This document shows, piece after piece, positions 28,568-37,874 of a stretch of 64,000 bases of DNA. The notes beneath the pieces were generated by a model that saw only the letters and a program-made list of their open reading frames with translations, ran no database searches and had not been told where the DNA came from. Both the position numbers and the translations under genes were made by a program. The DNA lies in the NCBI GenBank assembly GCA_963836085.1, contig CAWIHT010000011.1, positions 354,880-418,879 on the forward strand, written 5' to 3'. This stretch comes from JAHEEL01 sp963836085 (GTDB lineage Bacteria; Actinomycetota; Acidimicrobiia; Spongiisociales; UBA5794). How positions within the stretch are numbered: the first letter of the stretch is position 1; each line of letters starts with the position of its first letter.

Positions 28568-28954
28568 GTGGCCAGAATCATTGCAATCGAAGACTCGCCG
28601 GCGTTGCAGCGCCTCCTCGCTCTCACGATGCGCGGGACTGAGATCGATATCGAATCCCATCTCCTTGGCCGCTCAGGTCTTGAGGCCGCACTCGAGAATC
28701 CGCCGGACCTCATCATCCTGGATCTTGGACTGCCGGATATTCCGGGGTGGGAGGTGCTCGAACGCTTGCGTGCCGAGCCGATGACGGCCGACGTACCGAT
28801 CCTCGTGGCAACCGGCGAGACTCGCAGCGGCATCGTGGAACGCATCTCCGAGATGGGGGCCGTGACGCTCGAGAAGCCCTTCACCGGAGCCGTTCTGCGC
28901 GCGACCGTGCGTGTACTCATTGGCGCCCATGCGGAGGTTGGATCGCCAACGTGA
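28568..28954 (+). CDS. single-domain response regulator
   Basis: A stand-alone receiver (128 residues) with the phospho-acceptor Asp in LIILDLGLPD, the N-terminal acidic pair in AIEDSPA, and the C-terminal Lys in LEKPF. There is no output domain. GTG start after AGAGGG; a longer upstream open frame is less likely. No histidine kinase is nearby, so the partner is unknown. Confidence 0.88.
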   Translation: MARIIAIEDSPALQRLLALTMRGTEIDIESHLLGRSGLEAALENPPDLIILDLGLPDIPGWEVLERLRAEPMTADVPILVATGETRSGIVERISEMGAVTLEKPFTGAVLRATVRVLIGAHAEVGSPT

Positions 28955-29014
28955 GGCTTCCCGCCGGCCCACGAACGCGGTAGGTTGTTCCAGCGGTGAC
29001 GGCGATGGAGCACC

Positions 29015-29728
29015 GTGATCGCACTCCTCGTGGTGATCGTCCTCGCGGCTTCGTTCGCACCTGCGCCCTGCATCGGCCTCGAAGCACCCGCGAACGGAGC
29101 GGTCATTCGCGGATTCCTGCCGACCGGTCGATACAGCGGCCACTGGGGCATCGACATTTCCGTGCCAGCAGGCTCTTTGGTCCACGCCGCAGGAGACGGC
29201 ATCGTCTCGTTCACGGGCATCGTGGTGGGGAATCGCACCGTGACGATTGACCACGGTGGCATCAAGACCTCCTACTCCTACCTGTCTTCGTCGTCCGTTC
29301 GGACCGGTAGCCGCGTTCGTCGCGGAACGGTCGTTGGGACGGCCGGAATCCACGATGGGCGTGTCGCCGTGCACTTCTCCGTGCGCGTGGACGGTGTCTA
29401 CGTCGACCCGCAGAGCGCCCTCCGGTGCAACGTCGATCCACACGCGGCACTCTGGCTGGGCGCCATGGAGTCCAAGACTCCGTATCCTGGCTCTCATGCG
29501 AGCCATCCTCGGCGGAACATTCGACCCCCCGCACATCGCGCACCTCGTGGCCGGGGAGACCGCCCACGACCAGCTTGGCGTACACACCGTCACGTACCTC
29601 CCGGCAGGTCGACCGTGGCAGAAGCTCGGAACGGGCGTGTCAGAGGCTCGTCACCGTTTGCGTATGATCGAGCTCGCCACCGCCGGGGTCGACTACTTCA
29701 GCGTCGACGATCGCGAGGTCCACCGTGA
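29015..29728 (+). CDS. M23/LytM-like exported protein, degenerate active site, runs into nadD
   Basis: GTG start after a weak GGAG. An N-terminal hydrophobic signal (about 1-20) is followed by an M23 peptidase-like fold. Zinc ligands are visible: HWGID (His, Asp) and VHF (second His of the usual HLH). The two other catalytic His of LytM-type enzymes are replaced: YAHLS reads YSYLS and HLHFE reads AVHFS. It probably binds a wall ligand rather than cleaving. The frame has no stop until 29728, overlapping nadD by 233 nt. The domain should end near 29450, so the last 75 residues are probably not functional, or a stop has been lost. Confidence 0.6.
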   Translation: MIALLVVIVLAASFAPAPCIGLEAPANGAVIRGFLPTGRYSGHWGIDISVPAGSLVHAAGDGIVSFTGIVVGNRTVTIDHGGIKTSYSYLSSSSVRTGSRVRRGTVVGTAGIHDGRVAVHFSVRVDGVYVDPQSALRCNVDPHAALWLGAMESKTPYPGSHASHPRRNIRPPAHRAPRGRGDRPRPAWRTHRHVPPGRSTVAEARNGRVRGSSPFAYDRARHRRGRLLQRRRSRGPP

Positions 29729-30089
29729 CGGTTGGACCTACACGATCGACACCGTCGAGAGCTTCGCGGACGAGGACATCATCCTCATCGTCGGTGCCGA
29801 CAGCGCCAAAGGACTGCCGACGTGGAATCGTGCGCCCGAGCTCATCGAACGGGTTCGGATTGCGGTTGTGCCCCGGCCCGGTGTGGAGCGCTCCGAAGTC
29901 GAGCGTGTCTTCGACGGAGACGTCGAGTGGCTCGACATGCCGGATCTCCTGATTTCGGGAACGATGCTCCGTCATCGTGTCGCGGAGGGCCAGTCGATTC
30001 GGTTCATGGTCCCGGAGCCCGTGCTCGACTACGTGAAAGAACACAACCTCTACGCCGAACCTCGTGAAGCATGGCCGTCGGTCACCTAG
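29496..30089 (+). CDS. nadD: nicotinate-nucleotide adenylyltransferase
   Basis: Makes nicotinate adenine dinucleotide in NAD synthesis. Nucleotidyl-transferase motif GGTFDPPHIAH at the N-terminus and the SGTMLRHR (ISSTxIR-type) motif near 160. Length is 197 residues. The ATG 29496 gives exactly the family N-terminus (MRAILGGTFDP). It is followed by rsfS. Confidence 0.95.
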   Translation: MRAILGGTFDPPHIAHLVAGETAHDQLGVHTVTYLPAGRPWQKLGTGVSEARHRLRMIELATAGVDYFSVDDREVHRDGWTYTIDTVESFADEDIILIVGADSAKGLPTWNRAPELIERVRIAVVPRPGVERSEVERVFDGDVEWLDMPDLLISGTMLRHRVAEGQSIRFMVPEPVLDYVKEHNLYAEPREAWPSVT

Positions 30090-30119
30090 AATCGGCGTAC
30101 CAGCGAAGAAGGAAGTCCC

Positions 30120-30497
30120 ATCCCAGCCAATCCCCACGCAGAATCCGCGGCGCGCGCCGCCGCTGAAGCCATCATCGACAAGAAGGGCAACGACGTTGCC
30201 CTTCTCGACGTCTCAGATCTTGTTGTGGTCACCGATGTCTTCGTGATCGGTTCGGGTACATCGAACCGTCACGTCCGCTCCCTCGCAGACGACGTCGAGC
30301 TGCGGCTCCGCGAGATGGGCGACCGTCCTCTCCGACGAGAAGGCGCCGACTACGGCCGGTGGGTGCTCCTCGACTACGGAGACCTGGTCGTGCATCTGTT
30401 CGACGGCGAGACCCGTGACTTCTACGACCTCGAGCGACTGTGGGCGGATGCCCCGCGGATCGAGTTTTCCGAGGTGTCGGCTAGCACCGAGGTCTGA
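30120..30497 (+). CDS. rsfS: ribosome silencing factor RsfS, apparent ATC start
   Basis: Binds L14 and blocks subunit joining under nutrient stress. Residues match the family from ESAARAAAEAIIDKKG through VTDVFVIGSGTSNRH and DYGRWVLLDYGDLVVHLF. The family N-terminus requires a start near 30120, but that frame has no ATG, GTG or TTG between its upstream stop (30087) and the GTG at about 30216, which lies inside the conserved core. ATC at 30120 follows AAGGAAG with good spacing and is the best candidate. Length is 125 residues. Confidence 0.85.
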   Translation: MPANPHAESAARAAAEAIIDKKGNDVALLDVSDLVVVTDVFVIGSGTSNRHVRSLADDVELRLREMGDRPLRREGADYGRWVLLDYGDLVVHLFDGETRDFYDLERLWADAPRIEFSEVSASTEV

Positions 30498-30516
30498 TAC
30501 ACTCCCGCATCTTCCT

Positions 30517-30634
<118 letters not shown>

Positions 30635-30650
30635 GCGCGTCTGGGTTCGA

Positions 30651-31784
30651 CTACAGGGTGAGTCCAGGAGGGTCTCTTCGGTCGAGAGTCCGCGAGGAGT
30701 CCGCGAGAGTCCGCAGGAAGATGGCGTCGAGGCGCTCTGCGGCGGCCTCGTCGAGGCCTTCGAAGAGGTGCCCGTAGGTGTCCAGGGTGACCTGAATGGA
30801 CGAATGCCCCAGGCGGAGCTGGATCACCTTCGGGTGCTCGCCTTGGGCGATGAGTATCGCGGCGTGCGTGTGCCTGAGATCGTGAAACCTGAGCGGTTGA
30901 CCGACCGACGCCTCTACTGCGGGGAGCCAGACCCGCCTCCGGAAGTTGCGGCGACGTAGCGGGCCTCCTTCGGGCGCTGAGAACACGAAGCCTTCGGAGC
31001 CCGGCGGATACTGCGTCCAGGTGTTGGGACAGCTCGTCGGTCAAGAGCTTCGGGAGAGCTACCTGACGGCGGGCAGCAGCCGTCTTGGGCTGGGTGAGGC
31101 TCAGATGCCCACTGACGTCCGAGAGCGACTCAGCGACGGTCAGGCTCCGTTCTGAGGAGATCGAGACGATGTGTGCGAAGGCCGGCGAGCTCACCGAATC
31201 GGCAGCCGGTGTACGCGGCGGTGAGAACGAGGACCCGGTACGGGCTATCGATTGCGTCGGCGACTTCGGCGACGTCATCGGTGGAGAGGAAACGCATCTC
31301 GGTCTGTCGAGCGTTCGGTGGCAGCTTGATGCTGCGACAGGGTGTGCGAGCAATGAGACCGGATTCGAGTGCTGATGAGAACACTCCGGCAATGAGCAGG
31401 TAGGCCTGGCGGATGGTCGAGGCGGACAAGCCCTTCTCTTCGAGGTGGACGACGAATGCCTTGCACGTCGATTTGTGTGACTGATCCGAGTCGCCTTGAT
31501 CCGAAGTAGGGGAGCACATGATTGCGCAGGAGCGACTCGGCGCTGATCCGGGTGGACGGCCGGAGGTGGACGCGACCTGCTTGCCAGGTGGGTACCCATT
31601 CGCTGACGGTGGTCTTTTCGAGTCGCGGATCGGTCCACGTTCCGCGCAGCTTGTCTGTCTCGATGGTGACGAGGAACCTCTCGGCGTCGACCCTCCGGCG
31701 GAAGGTGCGGGCTCGTTCCTCGCCGGAGGGATCTCGGTACCGGACTTGCCATCGTCCGACGCCCTTCTTTCGAATGTGCGCCAT
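30651..31784 (-). pseudogene. int: tyrosine integrase with three frameshifts
   Basis: Site-specific recombinase next to the tRNA-Ala att site. Start MAHIRKKG at 31784, with an N-terminal AP2-like arm-binding region and a core-binding domain. The catalytic domain shows Arg in GCRFGEL, HDLRHTH and GHSSIQVTLDTY, so all catalytic residues exist. But the coding sequence changes frame three times, near 31458, 31185 and 31035, each shift in the same direction as if one base had been inserted. It is either a recent pseudogene, an assembly artefact or a recoded gene. Confidence 0.85.
30686..30716 (+). repeat. iterated GAGTCCGCGA repeats, element A left arm sites
   Basis: Three head-to-tail copies of GAGTCCGCGA (the last ending in A instead of GA) lie 52 nt inside the left att. 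Two matching copies sit near the right end at 39616-39636. This is the arrangement of integrase arm-type binding sites. They overlap the 3' end of the integrase gene. Confidence 0.6.
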
Positions 31785-31877
31785 CCGTGAGTTCCTTCCT
31801 CGCTCACGTTCTGATGTGTACACTCGTGCCGGCTGCGATTGGGTCTCGCTCCGCGGCCGACATGAAGAATCGTCTCT

Positions 31878-32370
31878 GATGACCCTGTCAGCGGAGTGTC
31901 AAGACACCCGAAGAGCCGTTCTCTCACTGGGTTTCCAGCGACCTTTCCGACCCGGCCAGACATCGCTGACGCCCTGTTCGACCGGCAGTTGGAGGGTTCT
32001 TGACACTCTGATGAGAGGGTTGCTGACACTCTGGTGAGAGGGTTCGATGCTGCCGACCGGGCAGGGATACGTTGTTCGATCTCGCCCCCGTTGGTCCGTT
32101 GGTGGCTGGAGAGCTGATGCGAGGCCTTTGACCTCGGCGTCGCCGAGTTCGCTGGGGGGATCGCCGTATCAGACCCTTGGCACACAGTTGGCGCAGGTTG
32201 GCGGATCCTTGGCGAGGGCTGAGACGGTCCCGGAGCGCGGGGTCGAAGAGATTTCTTCAAGTGTTGGACGACGCTGCGAGAAGCGTTGCTGTACAACGGA
32301 TTGCGGGGTTCCGGTGACTCTGCTGCGGATCGGTTGACAGGGCTGTTGACACTCTGCTGAGAGGGTTGTC
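31878..32370. repeat. iterated 22-26 bp repeats, possible IS-end remnants
   Basis: Four copies of a motif beginning TTGACACTC and continuing TG.TGAGAGGGTT. Copies at 31999-32023, 32022-32046 and 32345-32370 are direct, and 31878-31903 is inverted. Repeated terminal motifs of this kind are known at ends of IS21-type elements, but no transposase is present. The stretch 31785-32695 otherwise shows no supported gene. Confidence 0.6.
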
Positions 32371-32695
32371 GCGTCTATTCGGGCGCAATGGATCACGCCA
32401 TCAGCATCCGTAGCGGCCGAGAACTCGCCGACAACGAAGAACCCGAATTCTCCGTGGAGAGCACGAGTATCGGTGCTCGGCCAACTCTGTGGCAAGGGTC
32501 CTTCCGCACAATCCGTCACATGGCCCAGATCCCGAGGAGGAACGCTATGACGAACCGCCCCCGCTACCAAGACAGGCCTCGCGAAACGCCGCATCCACGC
32601 TGTCACCGCGTTCGCGCACAGACACCCTTCAAAACACACACGCACCTGCAACAAGTTGCCAGCGGTCAACTGGTTAACCGATTGAGGTGATGCTG

Positions 32696-33172
32696 ATGGC
32701 GTTGGACCGAGGAACGTTGTCGAGGATCGACCGGAGGGTGTTCGCCGAACTGGATCACGCTGGCGAAGTCCAAGCGGTGAAGGTCCCGGTCTCTGCTGCG
32801 ATGTGGTCTACGTGGCGGCGCTATTGCGAGGCGATCGGCGTTTCGATGGGTGCGGGCGTAGCGGGGCTCATTGCCCACGAGCTCGAGACCGTGGTTGGCG
32901 ACGAGGGCGACGTGAGTGATGTCTTCGCCGAGCAGGTCGCACGCCAGGTGGGGGAGCGGGCGTCCCGGCTTGATGCCCGGGAGCGGCAACTCGATATCCG
33001 CGCCGAACAACTGCGAAGGAAGGAGGTTCACCTTGCCGCATGGGAGCACCGGATCCGCACGCAGCGAATGTCTGGAGCGCCAGATCGCGCGCTGACGGTA
33101 ACGAAGGTGGGCCGCAACGAGCCGTGTCCGTGCGGATCAGGACGCAAGTACAAACACTGCCACGGACGGTGA
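32696..33172 (+). CDS. SEC-C motif protein with coiled coil
   Basis: 158 residues. The N-terminal half is helical; a probable coiled coil (about 95-130, rich in Arg/Glu/Leu with LDARERQLDIRAEQL) precedes a C-terminal zinc-binding SEC-C motif, RNEPCPCGSGRKYKHCHG. SEC-C motifs occur in SecA and in many small nucleic-acid or ribosome-associated proteins. ATG 32696 follows GAGG at good spacing; earlier GTG/ATG codons at 32687 and 32690 are alternatives. It is cargo of element A and its role is unknown. Confidence 0.72.
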   Translation: MALDRGTLSRIDRRVFAELDHAGEVQAVKVPVSAAMWSTWRRYCEAIGVSMGAGVAGLIAHELETVVGDEGDVSDVFAEQVARQVGERASRLDARERQLDIRAEQLRRKEVHLAAWEHRIRTQRMSGAPDRALTVTKVGRNEPCPCGSGRKYKHCHGR

Positions 33173-33429
33173 AGTTCGGCGGAAGGAGATCATGGATAGT
33201 GGTCGTAGGGCCATCGACCGGTTGATTCGCGTCGGGTTCCTCGAGGTCGCTGGAGAATGTCAGACCCGCACCGTACGATGACTGCATAAGGTCACATGAC
33301 TGTAATTCGGAGCTCCAAGCCACCATGACCTCCACAACGCAACTCACCCTGCTTGAACCTCCCGAGAGCATCTTGGGGGTCGCTCGTGATGGTCAATCCA
33401 ATCATGGAGAGGTACTCACGCGGCGATGG

Positions 33430-33603
33430 GTTGTCAGATCTATCCTTGATCTGGACGGTGCGAGCGAGCATGTTGACGTGGTCGATTCGGAGCGCGCGTA
33501 GTTCGCCAGGACGCATCCCTGTGAATGCGCCGGTGATGCCGGATTGGACGAACACGATCGGCGAGCTTCGCCCGGTCGAACGGGAACGGTCGTCGAGCAG
33601 CGA
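33430..33603 (-). pseudogene. tyrosine integrase fragment
   Basis: About 50 residues resembling the start of an integrase catalytic domain (ITGAFTGMRPGELRALRIDHV, including the catalytic Arg region). The frame degenerates on both sides and the reading continues only as unrelated residues to 33292. It is the remnant of another recombinase, not part of the integrase at 30651-31784. Confidence 0.55.
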
Positions 33604-33607
33604 TTCG

Positions 33608-36040
33608 TCAGACGTAGTCGTTCCGCTGGAGCCATCTGAGAGAGACCAGACCCCACGCTGGCGGCAAGAAGAACGTCACGATGCGGTAGATGATGGCTGC
33701 GGCTGTCGCCTCGCTCGAAGACACACCCAATCCGACGAGTCCCGCGACGAGCACAGCTTCCTGTACGCCAATACCTCCTGGCGTCGGCGCGAGACCGCCG
33801 AGGAGTACCGCACCCACAACGACGGCCAAGGCAGCGCCGAGTCCGATATCTCCACCAAACGCCATCACCGAGAGCCACATGGTGGCTGCCAACACCAGCT
33901 GCGAAGCGAAGTTGCTGGAGAACAGGACGACGGCTCGCCGTGGCTCTTCGATGAGAACGCTCAACGTGTGGCGTGCCTCGCCGAGGATCTTGAGCACGCG
34001 TGTGCGGAGCGACTCGACGGCCACGACCACGATGACGCCGGCGACCACGACCGCCACCGCAATCAGAAGCACGAGGCCCCAGTTCTCGCTGGAAGACCCA
34101 GCGCTGAACCCGAAGCTGACATCACCGAAGGCGAACCCCACCAGCAGGATGGCGACCTGCACGAGGAACGCCGAGAAGCTGTCGACGGCGCCTTGCGTGA
34201 CCGCGGCCGTCGGCGTCAAGCCGAACTTGCTCAGGTAGGCGACGTTCGTCGCAACACGCCCGACCGTGCTCGGAACGGCGAAACCTACGAACTGAATGGC
34301 GGACTGGAGGATGATGGTGGGTCGCAACGGAATCGGGACCCGCACAACCGACATGAGCGAGGTGGCGTTCGGAACCAGGATGAGCTGGGCCGTCACCAGA
34401 GCTGCAATCACCCAGCCCCATTTGGCGCCTTGCAGAGACTGCCAGACCTCCGAGAAATCGATGCCCGCGAACTGCTTGATGATGAAGTAGGCGAGCAGAG
34501 TGATCAGGGCGGTGGTCGCGACGTCCCTCAAGGTGATTCGACGCAACTTCTCGGGCTCGGGCTTCTCAACACCGGTCGCCTCAGCAACAGCGTTGCGGAC
34601 TTCCTTGACGAGCTTTCCCGCCTTGTCAACGGCGCGGCGAGTGGTCGAACTGATGGCAGGCAGCTGGAGATATGGAACCGACGCGGCCAGTGCGACGTCG
34701 CCGACCCCAGCCTTCGCAGCCTGCACCGACCGCTTCACACCGACCATCGCTGCGAGCGAAACCAACAGCTCGGCTACATCGATGCCGATACGCGCCTCGC
34801 CGGCCGACAGCGACCCAGCCTGGAAGCCGGTGATGACGGGCTCACCGCCATCGAGGCAAACCGAAGTCGCGTTGAGGCCACCGTGCGAAATATCGGCGCC
34901 GTGGAGCTTTCCGACCTCGACCCACAACGCCGTGAGGATCTCGTCTGATAGACGATTGGGATCCGTTTCAGTCAGAGACACCCCGCGACGGTCAGTGACG
35001 AGGATGGCGTCACCGTCGTCAGTCGTCGCAGCCACAATGACCTCGGGGCAACGTACATCAGCCCGCTTGGCGAGAACGGTCACGAGCGCCTCATGTTCGA
35101 CCTGCTGCAAACGCGACCAGGGCAGCGACGGTCCGGTGTCGCGGTACCACAGGAACCGCCACGCTCTCGCCCCCACTTGTGCATCCCGAGCGTCCGGCCC
35201 GTACACCTTGACAACGAGCGATCGGCCGTCCTGATCGGTTCCGAGGAGCGTGCGAGCTCCCCACGTCTGAACCGTACCGGGAGCGAGGTCTCGCGACACG
35301 AGGCCCATGGCGGCGAGCTGCACCGCGACATCCTCGGTGTGGGGATAGCCCGCAGGGGATCTGAGGAGCAGCAGTACGCCACCTGCGGCGACAATGCCGA
35401 GCCCGATCGCGCCGACGGCGTCCGTTGGCAACCCCAGTCCCAACCCGATGCTTGAAACGGCTACCAGGCTGATGACGAGCCATCCCAGCCACCTCACCGG
35501 TCGTGCGATGTGCGGACTCGCCGTGAACACGACCGCAGTGACCGCTGCTACCCGGATGACGGGGAAGCGGGCAACGGCTTCTGCCCCTCCCAACTCAGGC
35601 AGGACCATCGGCCAGGCACCATCGATCAGCCGGGCCAGGACCAGCCCGACGACCATCGCGAGCACCACGGACAAGATCAGGTATCCAAGGATGTCCCACC
35701 GACGATCCACAACCGCAGCGACCACGAGCCAGATCGCAAACAACGCAGCGAGAGCGTAGCTCACCGCGAAGATCTCGTGTGCCCAGGTCGGCAGAGCCGA
35801 CACGACACCGACGATCGACTCCTCGATCTGCGTGAACTCGGCGGCGAACGACGCATTGAGGATGAGCAGCACGAGGCCGACTACGAGCGACACAACATCC
35901 CCAGCGCGGCGGGACCGCGGTTGATTGAGCGACGAGATGAAGAGTCGGGATCGCTTCCCCCTACCCCGCTCCGGTGACGCTACGGCGATGGCCTCTCCGC
36001 CGTCGAGTGGCGCGCCATCGGATTCCAGCGAATCAGACAT
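33608..36040 (-). CDS. UPF0104/LPG-synthase-type membrane protein with kinase-like domain
   Basis: An 810-residue polytopic protein with three parts. The N-terminal part (1-240) has about six membrane helices. A soluble middle part (about 250-480) resembles a protein-kinase-like fold, with KVYG (about residue 277) and ISHGGLNATSV where HGDxxxxN is expected. The C-terminal part (about 500-805) has the helices and PTPGGIGVQEA motif of the lysylphosphatidylglycerol-synthase transmembrane (AglD/MprF, UPF0104) family. The kinase-like Asp is absent (HGGLN), so phosphotransfer is doubtful. A role in lipid or sugar-lipid translocation is an inference. Start ATG 36040; the frame opens further upstream without a convincing start. 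Confidence 0.82.
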   Translation of the reverse strand: MSDSLESDGAPLDGGEAIAVASPERGRGKRSRLFISSLNQPRSRRAGDVVSLVVGLVLLILNASFAAEFTQIEESIVGVVSALPTWAHEIFAVSYALAALFAIWLVVAAVVDRRWDILGYLILSVVLAMVVGLVLARLIDGAWPMVLPELGGAEAVARFPVIRVAAVTAVVFTASPHIARPVRWLGWLVISLVAVSSIGLGLGLPTDAVGAIGLGIVAAGGVLLLLRSPAGYPHTEDVAVQLAAMGLVSRDLAPGTVQTWGARTLLGTDQDGRSLVVKVYGPDARDAQVGARAWRFLWYRDTGPSLPWSRLQQVEHEALVTVLAKRADVRCPEVIVAATTDDGDAILVTDRRGVSLTETDPNRLSDEILTALWVEVGKLHGADISHGGLNATSVCLDGGEPVITGFQAGSLSAGEARIGIDVAELLVSLAAMVGVKRSVQAAKAGVGDVALAASVPYLQLPAISSTTRRAVDKAGKLVKEVRNAVAEATGVEKPEPEKLRRITLRDVATTALITLLAYFIIKQFAGIDFSEVWQSLQGAKWGWVIAALVTAQLILVPNATSLMSVVRVPIPLRPTIILQSAIQFVGFAVPSTVGRVATNVAYLSKFGLTPTAAVTQGAVDSFSAFLVQVAILLVGFAFGDVSFGFSAGSSSENWGLVLLIAVAVVVAGVIVVVAVESLRTRVLKILGEARHTLSVLIEEPRRAVVLFSSNFASQLVLAATMWLSVMAFGGDIGLGAALAVVVGAVLLGGLAPTPGGIGVQEAVLVAGLVGLGVSSSEATAAAIIYRIVTFFLPPAWGLVSLRWLQRNDYV

Positions 36041-36173
36041 TCGGGGAACTGTAGTCGGGGCTGCTGATTGGTAGGCTGTTGCGAGCGTATGGGTGCCTTG
36101 AGTGCGCTTGAGCCACCCATCCCGACATGCCAATATCGTGGGCGAGATCCGGCGAGAAGGAGGGTACTGAGCA

Positions 36174-36977
36174 ATGGCTGCGACGGTTGATTGGGTCGAA
36201 GCGGTCGAGCTGAGGATGACGGAACGGATCGAAGACTTCCAGGATCCGAACCAAGAGTGGCGGCGCCTCTTCTCGGAGCTCCTCGGCACGTTCTTTCTCG
36301 TGCTCGTCGCTGCGGGCGGCGGAATGATGGCCCAAGCATTCCCCGACACGATCAGCCGGGGGGCTCAGGTGGTGGCGCCAGGTCTGATGGTGATGGCGAT
36401 CATTCTCTTCATGGGCAAGGTGTCGGGGGCGCATCTCAGTCCTGCTGTCAGCCTTGCGTTCGCACTCCGCGGAGACTTCCAATGGCGGCGTGTGCCCGGC
36501 TACATCGTTGTGCAGCTTGCCGGTGCGGCGCTTGCAGCGTTGTTCCTGCAGGCGGTCATCGACGTGTCGGCCACGCACGGATCGAACTATCCGGCTTCTG
36601 GCTATTCCGACGGCGCCGCGTTCTTGATGGAGGCCGTGCTCACTCTGGGGCTGGTCAGCGTGATCTTGGGTACTGCATCCGGGGCACAAAACATCGGAAT
36701 CATCGGTGCTCTGGGAGTGGGTGGCTACATCGCGCTGGCCGGATTGTGGGGGAGTCCGATTTCGGGCGCTTCGATGAATCCGGCTCGAACGTTCGGTCCT
36801 GACCTGGTTGGGAATGACTGGACGGGCTACTGGGTGTACGTCGTCGGGCCACTTGTTGGAGCGGCGATCGCAGTCGGCTTCGCCTACATTCTTCGCGGCC
36901 GCGGCGGCGGCAGAGCCGGTTCCGGCGCCGCGCAGGGAGCAATCCAGACCGAGGCCAAACGTCCCGAACAGGCCTGA
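36174..36977 (+). CDS. aquaporin/MIP family channel
   Basis: Water or small-solute channel with about six helices. The second pore motif is canonical (SMNPARTFGP), while the first reads HLSPAVS where HLNPAVT is usual, so the first pore Asn is replaced by Ser. The 30-residue N-terminus (ending near RRLFSELLGT) and the Gly/Ala tail are cytoplasmic. Length is 267 residues. It is divergent from the flippase-like gene, with a 133-nt gap. Confidence 0.85.
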   Translation: MAATVDWVEAVELRMTERIEDFQDPNQEWRRLFSELLGTFFLVLVAAGGGMMAQAFPDTISRGAQVVAPGLMVMAIILFMGKVSGAHLSPAVSLAFALRGDFQWRRVPGYIVVQLAGAALAALFLQAVIDVSATHGSNYPASGYSDGAAFLMEAVLTLGLVSVILGTASGAQNIGIIGALGVGGYIALAGLWGSPISGASMNPARTFGPDLVGNDWTGYWVYVVGPLVGAAIAVGFAYILRGRGGGRAGSGAAQGAIQTEAKRPEQA

Positions 36978-37141
36978 TCGGCGCGGTCGCGCTACCGCTG
37001 CCGCGGCACCCAACCTGCTGGCGCGTGTTCCATGTGTCGGCGCGCGCCGAGGGCCACGCCGTTCTCGGCAATTCGCCGAGTTCACACTGGCATGCGACAT
37101 ACTGTTTGTGGCAGAGACCGGGCGGACCGAGGAGGCACGAC

Positions 37142-37820
37142 GTGTTGGCAGTTGTCGGAATCATCGTTGTTGTGTTCTTGTGGAGGTTGCTGGTGCTCAC
37201 GGGCGCCGAGGTGTTCGAATGTGCCGGCCTCGTCCCGAGCGCGGCAGCGTTCGAAGCCAGGTCGGCGTTGACCGGCTCCGGATACACAACCGGCGAGGCC
37301 GAGACAGTTGTCAACGACCCGGCCTCCCGGCAAGCCGCCTCGCTGCTGATGATCGTCGGTTTTGTGGGACCAATGACCATTCTCGGGTTGTTGGGCTTTG
37401 GGTTCTTCCTCCCGTCGTCATCGGATTTCGGGATCCGTGGAGCTGTTCTCGTTGTGCTGATCGCCCTTTTCTTTGTGCTCGAACGATTCGGAGTCAATGC
37501 CCTGATGCTGCGACGGCCCGCCCGTGCGATAGCCAGAACGCTGTTCCGGACCAAGCGTGGGTCGATGTGGATGGTCATCGCGGACTATGCGATTGCAGCG
37601 ATACGGATCTGCACCGGCCAACCCGATGGCGAATCACCGACTGGGCACTCGGTCGCTGGGAGGTCCGGGCGTTACGGTGCTTGGTATCAAGCGCACCGAC
37701 AAGAATGGCCTTCGTTACGTGGCTAATCCCTCTCCCAATGAGCAGATCATGCCCGGAGATGAATTGATCCTCTACGGTCCGGAGGCGGCTCTCGCTTCCG
37801 TGAGAGACGAGGCGCTGTGA
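37142..37820 (+). pseudogene. TrkA-C domain potassium channel-like gene, frameshifted
   Basis: GTG start after GGAGG at 37130-37134. The first frame encodes three hydrophobic segments and the motif ALTGSGYTT.EAE.VVNDPASRQ seen in small TrkA-C-containing membrane proteins, ending near 37620. The second frame (to 37820) encodes a TrkA_C domain (LGTRSLGGPGVTVLGIKR, then NPSPNEQIMPGDELILYG). Joining them needs one frameshift in the region 37610-37635. A working gene would be about 225 residues. Either a sequencing error or a broken gene. Confidence 0.7.
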
Positions 37821-37874
37821 CGGTCTCCGCTCGCTTGGCTCCCGGCTCCTTGCTTGACGAAGTGTGCGCCAATC

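Noticed and set aside
33192..33281. A 29-codon frame (MDSGRRAIDRLIRVGFLEVA...) after AGGAG
   Set aside because: It has a good ribosome site but is too short to support. It could be a winged-helix relic.
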